Part shown: positions 42,600 to 51,590 of the stretch, piece after piece | Position numbering within the stretch: the first letter of the stretch is position 1 | Layout: the number at the start of each line of letters is the position of its first letter | Translations under genes and position numbers: made by a program | The notes under the pieces: model-generated | Seen by the model: the letters and a program-made list of their open reading frames with translations, nothing else | What the model was told of the DNA's origin: nothing | Databases searched by the model: none | DNA from: Pseudomonas asiatica | Lineage (GTDB): Bacteria; Pseudomonadota; Gammaproteobacteria; Pseudomonadales; Pseudomonadaceae | Direction: 5' to 3' | DNA length: 64,000 nt | NCBI RefSeq assembly: GCF_040214835.1 | Contig: NZ_CP157874.1 | Location: forward strand, 2,422,001 to 2,486,000

Positions 42600-42845
42600 T
42601 CAGCCCGACTCCACGGCAGTGTTTTTCTTCCAGCCCCGCAGGTTCATGGCGCACAGGCAGCCCTGGAGGAGGATCAGCGCCCAGGCTTGCGCCTGCCACC
42701 CCCAGGCGGCCCACAGCACGTTGCTGGCAATGAAGCAGCAGAAACCCAGCTTGCGCCGGCCTGGGCGCCGTGAGCCGATGCACCAGGCGGCAAGTACCGT
42801 CAGGACCATGGCGGGCCATTCAAGAAAGTCGATCCAGGCCTCCAT
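42600..42845 (-). CDS. Small membrane protein of unknown function
   Basis: An 81-residue protein with about three short TM segments (about 8-24, 32-50 and 52-66). It begins MEAWIDFLEWPAMVLTVLAA and has SNVLWAAWGWQAQAWALILLQ. The ATG at 42845 overlaps the stop of the hemerythrin gene (TGATG), which fixes the start and implies an operon. It has no assigned function. Confidence 0.7.
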   Translation of the reverse strand: MEAWIDFLEWPAMVLTVLAAWCIGSRRPGRRKLGFCCFIASNVLWAAWGWQAQAWALILLQGCLCAMNLRGWKKNTAVESG

Positions 42846-43309
42846 CACGCGGCACGCTGTTCGCCCTTGAGCAGTTTCTTCTGCGCTTCCATGGCTTGGC
42901 CGAGCTCATCCAGTTCCTGCTTGCCCAGCAGCTTGCGGGCGGTCGGGAACAGCTCGCTTTCTTCCTCCTCGATATGGTGTTCCAACAGTTCCTTCATCAC
43001 CTTGACCCGCCCGGTGAACTCGACGGTACCGGTCTCGGTTTGCAGCAGGTCCGGCAGCACCAGCGAGTCGACGGTGCGGTGCTCTTCCTTGGCTTCGTAA
43101 TACATCTTCGCTTCTTCCTTGCCGCCGGCCTGCTTGATGGCCGGGTACAGGATTTTTTCTTCCAGAGCGGTGTGGATGCTCACCTCCTGCTTGATGCGCT
43201 CGAGCAACTCGGCGCGCTTCTTCACTGCGCGCTCAGTGGTGGAGGACAGTTCCTCCAGCAGCTTCTTCACCAGCTCATGGTCCTGGATCAACAATTCGAT
43301 AGCGTTCAT
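42845..43309 (-). CDS. Hemerythrin HHE-domain protein
   Basis: A 154-residue four-helix protein. Likely di-iron ligands are visible: MNAIELLIQDHELVKKLL, SIHTALEEKILYPAI, EAKEEHRTVDSL and LEHHIEEEESELFP. Such cytoplasmic proteins bind O2 or handle iron and oxidative or nitrosative stress. It is operonic with the small membrane protein that follows. Confidence 0.9.
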   Translation of the reverse strand: MNAIELLIQDHELVKKLLEELSSTTERAVKKRAELLERIKQEVSIHTALEEKILYPAIKQAGGKEEAKMYYEAKEEHRTVDSLVLPDLLQTETGTVEFTGRVKVMKELLEHHIEEEESELFPTARKLLGKQELDELGQAMEAQKKLLKGEQRAA

Positions 43310-43458
43310 GCAACACCTCTTCGGGGCTGGATAATTCACGATTGCCTTCGATGGAGTAGGGCCCGCGCGCCAAGGTTCAAAGCGGATGATCAACGTACTG
43401 GTGTCGCGAAAGGGCTGCACCCACAAGGATCCACACAGTTTGCACCGGCCCGGCCGGG

Positions 43459-43902
43459 TCACTCCTGCGGGATGATCGAGATCTTGCCGTTGCGCTCGAC
43501 GATGGCGAACTTGATCTGCCCGACGCTTTCGATGCCCTGGCTGTCCCGCGCCGATTCGAGAATGTCGTCTTCGGTCAGCCGCGCCCGCCGCATTCGGTGG
43601 TGGAGAAAGCGCCCATGGTCCACGACCAGTGTCGCGTGGCCGTCGACCAGCCGGGCCAGGCGCCTGGAGTTGAGCTTGGCCAGCGAAAGGCCGACATCCA
43701 GGACGATCAGTGTGGCGATCACCAGCATGGCGTTGGTGAACGAGAAGTCCTCGCCGAGCAATGCCTGCTGGGTTGCTTCGCCGATGATCAGCAGTAGGAC
43801 GAAGTCGAAGGTGGTCAAGTCTGCCAGCGAGCGCCTGCCAGCCACGCGAAACAGCAGCATCAGCGCGATGTACATGCCTGTCGCACGGAGAATGGAGTCC
43901 AT
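43459..43902 (-). CDS. DUF421 (YetF-like) membrane protein
   Basis: A 147-residue protein with three N-terminal TM helices and a cytoplasmic DUF421 domain (LVDGHATLVVDHGRFLHHRMRRARLTEDDILESARDSQGIES). The first helix carries the conserved GRRSLADLTTFDFVLLLIIGEATQQ motif. Function is unknown, with links to envelope stress in other bacteria. It begins nine bases after the gene at 43912 ends, so the two are co-transcribed. Confidence 0.88.
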   Translation of the reverse strand: MDSILRATGMYIALMLLFRVAGRRSLADLTTFDFVLLLIIGEATQQALLGEDFSFTNAMLVIATLIVLDVGLSLAKLNSRRLARLVDGHATLVVDHGRFLHHRMRRARLTEDDILESARDSQGIESVGQIKFAIVERNGKISIIPQE

Positions 43903-43911
43903 GTCGCGCTC

Positions 43912-44418
43912 CTACGGGTAGAGAAAGGTCGAGAAATGCACTGCGCTGCCCGGGCCGGCGCTGACAACACCTTCGAGCGTGCCGACGTGTTCGCTGCGCA
44001 GGGTCAGGTAGAGGGTGGCGATACCCTCTTTGCTGGTGCCAAGCTGGAGCAGAAGCGACCTGCCATGGGAAAGCGATACTTGCGGCTCTGGCTGCAGCGT
44101 TTCGATGCTGGCTTCGCGTAGCAGGGTCCCCCCGAGCAACAACATCACAGGCTCCCCGGCAGTACCGCGAACCGTGATGCGCAGGTTGTCGGTGGTGCCG
44201 CTGCGGCTGAGGCGCTGATACTCCACATGCACCCGGCCGTCCTCACTCATGAGCTGGGCGTCACTGAGCGGACCGTTGCCGAACAACCCGGCCAGGCCCA
44301 GCAGCACGACCAGCACCAGCGCGTACCATCCTACCCGTTCGAAACGCCAGACCCGCTGCTGCATTCGCATGTCTTCTTCGACGGGGTGGTGCCTTGAAGC
44401 CAGCTCGTCTTCATCCAT
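43912..44418 (-). CDS. Membrane-anchored hypothetical protein next to the DUF421 gene
   Basis: A 168-residue protein with a cytoplasmic N-terminus containing a Met/Glu-rich stretch, one TM helix (about 31-48, WYALVLVVLLGLAGLFG), and a beta-rich periplasmic part (VHVEYQRLSRSGTTDNLRITV; VSLSHGRSLLLQL). I do not recognise it by function. It forms a two-gene unit with the DUF421 gene, so the two may act together at the membrane. Confidence 0.72.
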   Translation of the reverse strand: MDEDELASRHHPVEEDMRMQQRVWRFERVGWYALVLVVLLGLAGLFGNGPLSDAQLMSEDGRVHVEYQRLSRSGTTDNLRITVRGTAGEPVMLLLGGTLLREASIETLQPEPQVSLSHGRSLLLQLGTSKEGIATLYLTLRSEHVGTLEGVVSAGPGSAVHFSTFLYP

Positions 44419-44453
44419 GCTCGTAGCCCCTCTTGTAGCCCCTCACGTAGCCC

Positions 44454-44957
44454 TCAGGCGCGCTCGCCGCGCAGCCAGCGTTGGTGGTAATGGGCCAGGT
44501 GCGACAACCCGTAAAGCGCGCCTTGGCGGATTACCTCCGCGCGCTCGCCAAAAAAGCGCTGGCTGCGAGTGAACACGGCCAAGGGCTCGCCGGCAAAGGC
44601 CCAGGCAAAGCACACCGTGCCCGGGGCGATGGCACCCTGCGGATCCGGCCCGGCAACACCCGTGCTGGCGATGGCGACGGTGGCGTCGCTGTCTTTCAAA
44701 GCGCCGAGCGCCATCTCCCAGGCTACCGCCTCGCTGGTCAGGCCGTAGCGCTCGATAGTCTGCGGGCTGACGCCGAGCAGACGTTTCTTGGCACTGGGCG
44801 AGTACACCACGTAGCCGCTTTCCAGTACCTCCCCGGTCCCCGGCACTGCTGCCAGCAGCGCAACCATGGCACCGGCCGTGCAGGATTCTGCCGTGGTCAG
44901 TACCAGCTTGTGGGCCTTGAGGTAATCAAGGGCCTCGAGTACGGGGTCGGTCGTCAT
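44454..44957 (-). CDS. CinA C-terminal domain amidase (PncC-like)
   Basis: A 167-residue stand-alone CinA C-terminal domain, the form that deamidates nicotinamide mononucleotide (PncC) for NAD recycling. The active-site TTAESCTAGAMVALLAAVPG is intact, and VAIASTGVAGPDPQGAIAPGTV matches the family. The usual PncC in Pseudomonas lies beside recA; this copy is elsewhere, so it may be a paralogue, as indicated by its stress-gene surroundings. Confidence 0.87.
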   Translation of the reverse strand: MTTDPVLEALDYLKAHKLVLTTAESCTAGAMVALLAAVPGTGEVLESGYVVYSPSAKKRLLGVSPQTIERYGLTSEAVAWEMALGALKDSDATVAIASTGVAGPDPQGAIAPGTVCFAWAFAGEPLAVFTRSQRFFGERAEVIRQGALYGLSHLAHYHQRWLRGERA

Positions 44958-45142
44958 GGATAGTCACTCGTGCGTTGTCTTGTGGTGGACGTGTTTCCTG
45001 CGGGATTGGTTCATTGCTTGTGCCACCGATCAATGGCGGGGAAAGCTTCCTGAACTTTGTTCCGCTTGCTGGCTTCCTCTGGGTAGGAGGGTAGTAGCGC
45101 GGGCCACGCGCTGCTGCCGGAACAACCGGAGGAGAAGTGATC

Positions 45143-45376
45143 ATGACCGAGCCTGTGACGTATTTCTGGATCGCTGTTGCGGCGATCATCGTGTTGCTCG
45201 ATCTGTGGGCCATCGTCAGTGTTTTCCGCAGTGACAAGAGCGACGTGACGAAGGCGATGTGGGCACTGTTGCTGTTGGCGCTGCCCATTGTCGGCCTTGC
45301 CATCTGGGGCGTGCTTGGGCCGCGTGGAATCAAACGCGGTACCGGGCCGTCGTCGCCTGAACATAGCAAGGGGTAG
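45143..45376 (+). CDS. Small PLDc_N-type membrane protein
   Basis: A 77-residue protein with two TM helices (about 7-26 and 37-58) and the PLDc_N-like ending LALPIVGLAIWGVLGPRGIK. The ATG at 45143 is chosen over GTG at 45137 because GGAGGAG (45128-45134) is eight bases away from it. Function is unknown; it is followed eight bases later by a second small gene. Confidence 0.8.
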   Translation: MTEPVTYFWIAVAAIIVLLDLWAIVSVFRSDKSDVTKAMWALLLLALPIVGLAIWGVLGPRGIKRGTGPSSPEHSKG

Positions 45377-45384
45377 GAGGGGAA

Positions 45385-45558
45385 ATGAAGAAAGGATCGG
45401 AGACACCTCGCAGCGGAACCCAAGGTGAAGAGGAACGGGACAATGACGCGCAGCGTCCTGATGGGTCAACTGGCACGTCCCATGATTCCACTGCGCAGAA
45501 AACAGCTCGTGATGAACGCAACGCAAGCGGTCCGCGTAACCTGTGGGAGCGGCTTTAG
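45385..45558 (+). CDS. Small hydrophilic protein whose C-terminus is coded by a composite REP
   Basis: A 57-residue, highly charged protein starting MKKGSETPRSGTQGE with a strong AGGAGGGGAA ribosome-binding site at 45375-45384 and only eight bases from the preceding gene. Its last 18 or so residues, including NLWERL, are encoded within the composite REP repeat (from about 45500), and the TAG stop lies in the REP arm GCGGCTTTAG. Insertion of the repeat seems to have replaced the original C-terminus. Function is unknown. Confidence 0.6.
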   Translation: MKKGSETPRSGTQGEEERDNDAQRPDGSTGTSHDSTAQKTARDERNASGPRNLWERL

Positions 45559-45660
45559 CCGCGAAGAATTCAACGCGGTGCATGGCACCGGCTGCGCCGG
45601 TGTTCGCGGCTAAAGCCGCTCCCACAGGTTCCCTGCTGATTCAATGAGTCATGGGCAGTT
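45500..45660 (+). repeat. Composite REP repeat with conserved flanks, copy 4
   Basis: The REP pair at 45542-45626 has the right flank ATTCAATGAGTCATGGGCAG shared with copies 1-3; the left flank (GCAACGCAAGCGGTCCGCGT) is more diverged. It overlaps the end of the small gene at 45385. Confidence 0.75.
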
Positions 45661-45663
45661 CGA

Positions 45664-46884
45664 TCATCGCTGTATCCCCCCGAATGCATGGTCAGGTCCC
45701 AATGTACCGGCGGCAGCGCCCGGCACGAGGATGACCTTGCGGCAGTCGTCCTGCTTCTGGTCGAACAACTTGTAACCCAACGCCGCTTCTTCCAGGGCCA
45801 GACGGTGGGTGACGATCAGTTCCGGTTCCAGGCGCCCGGCCTCGATATGTTCGAGCAGTTCAGGAAGGAATTTCTGCACGTGGGTCTGGCCCATCTTGAA
45901 CGTCAGGCCCTTGTCGAAGGCATCACCGAACATGAACGCGTGGATAAAGCCCGCATAGACCCCAGGCACGCTGACCACGCCGCCCCGGCGCACCGCGGCG
46001 ATGCTCTGGCGCAGCGCCTTGCCGCTGCTGCCCTCGATCTTCAGCGTGGTCAGTACTGTTTCGGTGGTACTGCCCTTGGCCTCGAAACCGACCGCGTCGA
46101 TGACGGCGTCCACGCCGCGCATGCCTGGGGTCAGGCGGATGATGCTGTCGGCCGGGTCATCATCCTGCTCGAAGTTGATCGGCACCACACCGTAGGCGTC
46201 GCGAGCGAACGCCAGGCGGTAGTCATTGTCGTCGACCATGAAGATCGTCTGGGCGCCCAGCATGCGCGCGCAGGCTGCGCTCAGCAGGCCGACTGGCCCG
46301 GCGCCATAAATGGCTACTGTCGAGCCGGGGCCGACCTGCGCATTGGTAACGGCCTGCCAGGCTGTTGGCAGGATATCCGAGAGGAACAGCACCTTGTCGT
46401 CCGGCAGGGCGGTAGGCACCTTGAACGGGCCGACGTTGGCCTTGGGCACCCGCACGAAATCCGCCTGGCCGCCGGGCACGCCGCCATACAGATGGCTATA
46501 GCCGAACAGTGCGGCCCCGGGCGGGATGCCTTTCTTGTTGATGATTGCACCGCGGCCGGTGTTGGTGGTTTCGCAAGCGGCAAACTGGTCGAGCTGGCAA
46601 AAGAAGCAGCTGCCGCAGGCGATCACGAAGGGAATCACCACGCGGTCACCGACCTGCAGGTTGGTCACCCCGCGGCCGGTATCTTCGACGGTGCCCATGA
46701 ACTCGTGGCCGAAGATATCACCCGGCTCGGTCTGAGGAATCTTGCCATGGTAGAGGTGCAGGTCGGAGCCGCAGATGGCGGTAGCGGTGACCCGGAGGAT
46801 GATGTCGTCCTCGTCCTGGATGATCGGGTCGGGGACATTGTCGACCCTGACGTCCTGGGTTCCGTGGTATGTCAGTGCTCTCAT
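45664..46884 (-). CDS. Zinc-dependent alcohol dehydrogenase family protein
   Basis: A 406-residue medium-chain dehydrogenase. Catalytic zinc ligands are in [11 protein letters not shown] and GHEFMG; the structural zinc lobe [16 protein letters not shown] is complete; the NAD site is [19 protein letters not shown]. The length and the [22 protein letters not shown] segment match the glutathione-independent formaldehyde-dehydrogenase-like group. The substrate is uncertain. It is divergent from the YjdF-like gene at 47107. Confidence 0.88.
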   Translation of the reverse strand: MRALTYHGTQDVRVDNVPDPIIQDEDDIILRVTATAICGSDLHLYHGKIPQTEPGDIFGHEFMGTVEDTGRGVTNLQVGDRVVIPFVIACGSCFFCQLDQFAACETTNTGRGAIINKKGIPPGAALFGYSHLYGGVPGGQADFVRVPKANVGPFKVPTALPDDKVLFLSDILPTAWQAVTNAQVGPGSTVAIYGAGPVGLLSAACARMLGAQTIFMVDDNDYRLAFARDAYGVVPINFEQDDDPADSIIRLTPGMRGVDAVIDAVGFEAKGSTTETVLTTLKIEGSSGKALRQSIAAVRRGGVVSVPGVYAGFIHAFMFGDAFDKGLTFKMGQTHVQKFLPELLEHIEAGRLEPELIVTHRLALEEAALGYKLFDQKQDDCRKVILVPGAAAGTLGPDHAFGGIQR

Positions 46885-47106
46885 TGGTTCATCTCCTGCA
46901 GTGGCGGGTCCGGGTGGTCTATGCAGGGGAAGCCAAGGGGGGAGGTAAAGTTCAGGTGGAATCATCCAGTGGCAAGTTTCAGTGCCATCGGCGCCAGCCA
47001 AGGTAACGAAGTCGTTGGGGTGACATGGCATCAGCTGAAAACAGCTACCGGAGGAAACTTTAGCTGCCCTGTCAGGCTCAACCGTGCTCAAGCCGAGCGT
47101 AAAGCC

Positions 47107-47802
47107 ATGAACAATAATCCAGCATCGCAAACAAGCTTTGCCCCGTCGGCCACGCCAAGGCAGGTTGCGGGCTTGCTGGTATCGGCCACGTTGATGGTGA
47201 TTGCCTCGGGGGTTGCGCCGCATGACCGTGCAGATTGGTGGCTGGAAAACGTTTTGCCGCTGGCACTCCTGCTCACCTTGGCTGCAACCAGCCGCTATTG
47301 GCGCTTTTCGTGGCATGCCTACCTGGCAATCATGGTGATGCTGGCGATTCATGAGCTAGGCGCGCATTTCACCTATGCCAAGGTTCCCTATGACGCTTGG
47401 CTGCGTGCGCTTACCGATCACTCTCTGAATGCCTGGATGGGCTGGCAACGCAACCAGTTCGATCGTCTGGTGCATCTGAGCTACGGCCTTCTGTTCGTCT
47501 TGCCGATCAGGGAACTGCTCCAGCGCCAGGTCCTTTTGCGGGGCGGCTGGTTGGCGTTGTGCGCTGTTTCTTTCGTGCTTGCGACATCGGCGCTGTACGA
47601 ACTGCTGGAATGGATAGGCGGCCAATACCTGGGCGATGACCGGGCACAAGCCTTTCTCGCGACCCAGCAAGACCCTTGGGATGCGCAAAAGGACATGGCC
47701 TTGGCTTTGCTCGGCGCACTTTTCACCTTGTTGATCCAGTGGTTTGGGTCACGCAAGCTTTGGGGTAGAAGAGTAGTGTGTGTGGAGGACAGGCACGGCT
47801 GA
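47107..47802 (+). CDS. YjdF-like (DUF2238) inner-membrane protein
   Basis: A 231-residue membrane protein with about six TM helices and the family motif [19 protein letters not shown], plus [21 protein letters not shown] and a late [34 protein letters not shown] block. The function of YjdF is unknown. A REP pair follows closely after the stop. Confidence 0.87.
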   Translation: MNNNPASQTSFAPSATPRQVAGLLVSATLMVIASGVAPHDRADWWLENVLPLALLLTLAATSRYWRFSWHAYLAIMVMLAIHELGAHFTYAKVPYDAWLRALTDHSLNAWMGWQRNQFDRLVHLSYGLLFVLPIRELLQRQVLLRGGWLALCAVSFVLATSALYELLEWIGGQYLGDDRAQAFLATQQDPWDAQKDMALALLGALFTLLIQWFGSRKLWGRRVVCVEDRHG

Positions 47803-47822
47803 CGGGGCAGGACTTATCGCAG

Positions 47823-47939
47823 TGTAGGAGCGGCGTTGTGTCGCGAAAGGGCTGCGAAGCAGCCCCAGGGTTTCGGCGCAGATGCATAAGTTGCTGGGGC
47901 TGCTTCGCAGCCCTTTCGCGACACAAGGCCGCTCCTACA
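47823..47939. repeat. REP inverted pair, CGTTGTGTCGCG subtype
   Basis: TGTAGGAGCGGCGTTGTGTCG and its near complement enclose two GGGCTGCGAAGCAGCCC-type hairpins. Confidence 0.88.
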
Positions 47940-48138
47940 GGGCCAGCAGGTAGCATCCAGCGCGACACTGGAAAGGCCTTTCGCAATCAGCCTGTGACCA
48001 GCGAAAATCCCTAAAGTTTCCGTTGGGAAAACAGTAACTTGGAGAATTTTTCCAAGTCGTGTCACTCGTCGGATTTCCATTGTAAGGCCCTGTGCAGAGC
48101 CTCAGGATCGCCTCCGTATCCCTCTGAGGCTTTCACAT

Positions 48139-48624
48139 ATGAAGTACTCCTCGATTCTCTTGTTGTCACTTGGCCTGCTGAGCGGCGTTGCGTCGGCAGG
48201 CGGCAATACCGAAGCAGGTATAGGTGGCGCATTGGGTGGAGTATTGGGCTCGGTCGTCGGCCAGTCGATCGGCGGCAGCACCGGCTCGGCAATCGGCGCG
48301 GGCCTGGGTGGCGCGGCCGGTGGGGCGGTGGGGGCCGACAAGCACAGCCGTGGCGAGGCGGCCATTGGCGGCGCACTGGGTGCAGCTGGCGGTAACGTGG
48401 TGGGTCGCAAGATGGGCGGCACCACTGGCAGCATGATCGGCGCAGCAGCCGGTGGCGGTGTGGGTGGTGCCTTGGGCAACCACATGGGCCGGGAATACGA
48501 TGACGAAAGCGGGCATCGCTATCGTGATTATGACGACGATGACGATGATCGGGGCTGGCGTCGTCACCGCCACGACCGTGGCAATCACTACGGCTGGCGC
48601 AACAAACACCGCCACGACGACTGA
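48139..48624 (+). CDS. Exported glycine-zipper protein
   Basis: A 161-residue protein with a signal peptide (MKYSSILLLSLGLLSGVASA). Residues about 22-115 are glycine-zipper repeats (GIGGALGGVLGSVVGQSIGG and onward), which pack in the membrane as close helices, and the C-terminus is an acidic then His/Arg-rich tail (YDDDDDDRGWRRHRHDRG) that may bind metal or surface polymers. Related proteins (YMGG/Gly-zipper) are outer-membrane or periplasmic. Function is unknown. Confidence 0.82.
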   Translation: MKYSSILLLSLGLLSGVASAGGNTEAGIGGALGGVLGSVVGQSIGGSTGSAIGAGLGGAAGGAVGADKHSRGEAAIGGALGAAGGNVVGRKMGGTTGSMIGAAAGGGVGGALGNHMGREYDDESGHRYRDYDDDDDDRGWRRHRHDRGNHYGWRNKHRHDD

Positions 48625-48661
48625 TCCCGCCGAGGCGGTTACGCTGTTTCTTTACCTGCTT

Positions 48662-48705
48662 GGGGCCGCTTTGCGGCCCTTTCGCGACACAAGGCCGCTC
48701 CCACA
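48662..48705 (-). repeat. Single REP unit
   Basis: GGGGCCGCTTTGCGGCCC followed by TTTCGCGACACAAGGCCGCT and CCCACA. Confidence 0.8.
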
Positions 48706-48768
48706 AAGGCTCTGTTCCATGCGCGACAGCGCAGCCGTGAGGTAGAGGGCTGTTGTGGCCTGCCGTGC

Positions 48769-49128
48769 CTAGTTCGCTGGCAAGAGGATCACGAAGTTCT
48801 TTTTCATGTCTTCCAGCACGGTCCATTTGCCCTTGGCGCCCGGTTCGATGATGAACGTGTCACCAGCGGCCAGTTTGACGGGGGCGCAACCCTCAAGCTC
48901 GATGACGCAGCATCCACTCAGGACATGGCAGAACTCCCAAACCTTGTAGTCGATGCGCCACGCTCCGGTGCTGGCTTCCCATTCTCCGGAAATGCGACCT
49001 TGCTGTTCATCGTGATAGTACTTGGACGTCAGCGTATGAGGGGTGCCTTCCACGACCTCTTCAAAAAAGGGAAGGTCGCGTATCGGTTGGATATCCAGTT
49101 CGCGGAACACGGTCAGTTTCTTGTTCAT
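48769..49128 (-). CDS. Cupin-fold protein
   Basis: A 119-residue single-cupin protein. A beta-barrel core is seen in VWEFCHVLSGCCVIELEGCAPVKLAAGDTFIIEPGAKGKWTVLE. The usual metal His pair is partly replaced (EFCHV has one His), so metal binding is uncertain. It overlaps the GNAT gene by four bases (49125-49128), so the pair is co-translated. Confidence 0.83.
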   Translation of the reverse strand: MNKKLTVFRELDIQPIRDLPFFEEVVEGTPHTLTSKYYHDEQQGRISGEWEASTGAWRIDYKVWEFCHVLSGCCVIELEGCAPVKLAAGDTFIIEPGAKGKWTVLEDMKKNFVILLPAN

Positions 49129-49718
49129 GGCTTTTTCTCGAGCACGTTTTGGTTAGGGCGATACATCAAATAGGCTTCACCGGTTACGCCCAGCATCGGG
49201 TGCGGAACGATCTGGCAGGTTTTAACAATTTGAAAACCGTGACGTTCGTAGAAGCGGCGTGCACCGTGGTTTTCTGCGTAATCGATCAGGCATAGCCCAT
49301 TCAGGCCAGACTCCTCGGCGCGCTGCTGGGCGTGGCGAAGAAACTGGACGCCCAGCCCCTGGCTGCGCCAGGCTTCATCCAGGGCCAGGCTGGATATGTA
49401 CAAGGTGTCGGGTATTTCCATGTCGGAATAAGGCGCGAGGACCGGGTCTGCCTCGACAGACCTGTCAGGGGTCTCGCGCAAGGCATAGCTATGCATCATG
49501 CCGATGACACGCCCTTCGAAAGTGGCCATCAGGCAGTTCTTGTAGGAAAAGTCGCCTTGTTCCCTGGCATAGCGAGACGCACCGACGCTCAGCAATGCTT
49601 CTCCAGGAGCGGCAAGCTTGCTCCATATGTAATCGGCCATGCCCTCCGATGTCAGTTGAAAGAAGCGCGCAATATCGTGCGCGTCCGAGGCTTGAGCGGG
49701 CCTGAAGTCGATAGGCAT
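49125..49718 (-). CDS. GNAT-family N-acetyltransferase
   Basis: A 197-residue acetyltransferase. Acetyl-CoA-binding motif A is SSLALDEAWRSQGLGVQFLRHAQQRA, and NHGARRFYERHGFQIVKT is motif B. The start at 49718 (MPIDFRPAQ) has GGGAG at nine bases; an upstream ATG at 49733 would lack a site. The substrate is unknown. It is paired with the cupin gene. Confidence 0.88.
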   Translation of the reverse strand: MPIDFRPAQASDAHDIARFFQLTSEGMADYIWSKLAAPGEALLSVGASRYAREQGDFSYKNCLMATFEGRVIGMMHSYALRETPDRSVEADPVLAPYSDMEIPDTLYISSLALDEAWRSQGLGVQFLRHAQQRAEESGLNGLCLIDYAENHGARRFYERHGFQIVKTCQIVPHPMLGVTGEAYLMYRPNQNVLEKKP

Positions 49719-49880
49719 GTACAGTGCTCCCATGGGACCGGGTGGTCAGTTTTCAAGGATTACGCCTTTGGCAGGGAGGCAGGGTAGGCGGGTTGAAAGG
49801 TGCCCATCATGCTGTGGGCGAACACCGTCAGCACGGTGTGCGACGCTGTCCCATGCGCAAAGGCATGGCGGCATCTGTAA

Positions 49881-49925
49881 CCGGGGCCGCTTCGCGGCCC
49901 ATCGCCGGCAAGCGCGGCTCCCACA
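49881..49925 (-). repeat. Single REP unit
   Basis: CCGGGGCCGCTTCGCGGCCC then ATCGCCGGCAAGCGCGGCTC and CCACA. Confidence 0.75.
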
Positions 49926-50188
49926 GGTACAGCGCATGCATGAAGGCTGGTGATATTCCCGAGGAAGATTGCCCAGCCCCTTTGGGCTGCGCTGTCGCGC
50001 AGAGAACAAATATCGCTCGTCTGACGCGTCCTTTGTAGGAGCATCCTTGTGCTGCGAAGAGGCCGGTACAAGCAACAGAGCGTGGATCAGTGTAAGCGCC
50101 GGGTCGTTAGCAGCCATCCGAGACCAACCGCTATGGACCCAAAGCGGACGCTAAAAGATAACTGATTTTGTAAGCGCGACGCGTACTC

Positions 50189-50273
50189 TGTGGGAGCGGG
50201 TTTACCCGCGAAGCAGGCGCCGCGGTGGATGGCACCGGCTGTGCCGGTGTTCGCGGGTGAACCCGCTCCCACA
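50189..50273. repeat. REP inverted pair
   Basis: TGTGGGAGCGGGTTTACCCG to ACCCGCTCCCACA with the CACCGGCTGTGCCGGTG linker. Its left side shares GATAACTGATTTTGTAAGC with the composite repeat, so it may be a diverged member. Confidence 0.85.
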
Positions 50274-50327
50274 ATGATTTCTGTTGGGCAGAACGACAGC
50301 CAAGGATCGATTGTGGGCAGCTGTGGA

Positions 50328-51581
50328 TCACCCCTTTACCTTTTCCTCTTCGCTAGCCTGGAGCACCCCGGCAGCATGCCTTGGCAATGCGATAGAAATC
50401 AGGGCAGCCAGCAGAACAAACGCTGTGGAGATCCACAGGCAGGCTCCCAGCCCGTAAGCCTGGAATACCCAACCGGAAAGCAGCGTACCGACCAGCCGCC
50501 CTAGCGCGTTGGACATGTAATAGAAGCCCACATCCAGCGATACCCCGTCTTCCTTGGCATAGCTGACGATCAGGTAGCTGTGCAGCGACGAATTCACGGC
50601 GAACAGCACGCCGAACAGCATCAGCCCGCCCAGAAGCACCACCTGCGCCGACCAGCCTGCCGACAGGCCCAGGGCGATAAGCGCCGGCAGCCCGGCAAGG
50701 GCAATCGCCCAGATGAAGGCCGCGCGACCGTCAGGCACATGGCCGCGTTTCTTGCCAGTGATGTGGGGCGCAAGCGACTGGACGATGCCGTAGCCGATTA
50801 TCCATGCAGCCAGGAAGCCGCCGACCAGCCAGAAGTCCCAGCCAAAAGCCGTGCTCAGGTACACCGGCAAAGCCACGACGAACCAGACGTCACGGGCGCC
50901 AAAGAGAAACAGCCGTGCGGCCGAGAGAATGTTGATGGCCCGGCTCTTGGACAGCATGTCGCGGAACTTCGGTTTGGCCTTGGCCTTGCCCAGGTCTTTC
51001 TTCAGCAGGATCAGGCTGCCGATCCAGATCAATGCCAGTACCGCCGCCATGGCCAGCACCGCCAGGGTGAAGCCGAGCAGGGCGAGCAGGGCACCACCAA
51101 GGAAGAAGCCCACGCCCTTTAGCGCGTTTTTCGAACCGGTGAGAATGGCTACCCACTTGTACAGGGTGCCTTGCTGGCTGTCCGGCACCAGAAGCTTGAT
51201 GGAGCTCTTGGCGCTCATCTTGTTCAGGTCCTTGGCGATGCCGGACAGCGCCTGTGCCGCCATCACCCAAGGCACTGTCAGCCAGGCTGCCGGCACCGTG
51301 AGCATCAGCAAGGCCAGCACCTGCATGCCCAGGCCGATGTTCATGGTGCGGTTGAGCCCCAGGCGGGCGCCGAGGTAGCCGCCCACCAGGTTGGTGATCA
51401 CGCCGAACACTTCGTAGAACAGGAACAGCGCCGCAATCTGTAGCGGCGTGTAGCCCAGCGAATGGAAGTGCAGTACCACCAGCATGCGCAATGCGCCGTC
51501 GGTGAGAGTGAAGGCCCAGTAGTTGCCGGTAACCAGCAGGTACTGACGCACTTGTGCAGGCAGGGCTGACAACGCCTTCAT
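50328..51581 (-). CDS. arsJ: ArsJ, 1-arseno-3-phosphoglycerate efflux permease (MFS)
   Basis: A 417-residue MFS protein with about eleven to twelve TM helices, beginning MKALSALPAQVRQYLLVTGN and containing YWAFTLTDGALRMLVVLHFH, IAKDLNKMSAKSSIKLLVP and SSLHSYLIVSYAKEDGVSLD, all typical of ArsJ. ArsJ exports 1-arseno-3-phosphoglycerate made by the operon's GAPDH from arsenate, a known arsenate-resistance route. The gapdh gene ends nine bases upstream. The pairing makes the call firm. Confidence 0.93.
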   Translation of the reverse strand: MKALSALPAQVRQYLLVTGNYWAFTLTDGALRMLVVLHFHSLGYTPLQIAALFLFYEVFGVITNLVGGYLGARLGLNRTMNIGLGMQVLALLMLTVPAAWLTVPWVMAAQALSGIAKDLNKMSAKSSIKLLVPDSQQGTLYKWVAILTGSKNALKGVGFFLGGALLALLGFTLAVLAMAAVLALIWIGSLILLKKDLGKAKAKPKFRDMLSKSRAINILSAARLFLFGARDVWFVVALPVYLSTAFGWDFWLVGGFLAAWIIGYGIVQSLAPHITGKKRGHVPDGRAAFIWAIALAGLPALIALGLSAGWSAQVVLLGGLMLFGVLFAVNSSLHSYLIVSYAKEDGVSLDVGFYYMSNALGRLVGTLLSGWVFQAYGLGACLWISTAFVLLAALISIALPRHAAGVLQASEEEKVKG

Positions 51582-51590
51582 GATTGCCGG

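Larger units (their letters stand above)
49719..50327. other. 609-base intergenic region with REP elements
   Basis: No gene is supported. It contains a single REP (49881-49925), a decayed REP-like stretch near 50034-50060 (TTTGTAGGAGCATCCTTGTG) with the composite flank GCTGTCGCGCAGAGAAC before it, and a REP pair (50189-50273). Confidence 0.5.

Noticed and set aside
20095..50273. Regularly recurring palindromes as a CRISPR array
   Set aside because: They are dispersed kilobases apart, intergenic and REP-like, with no uniform spacers and no cas genes.
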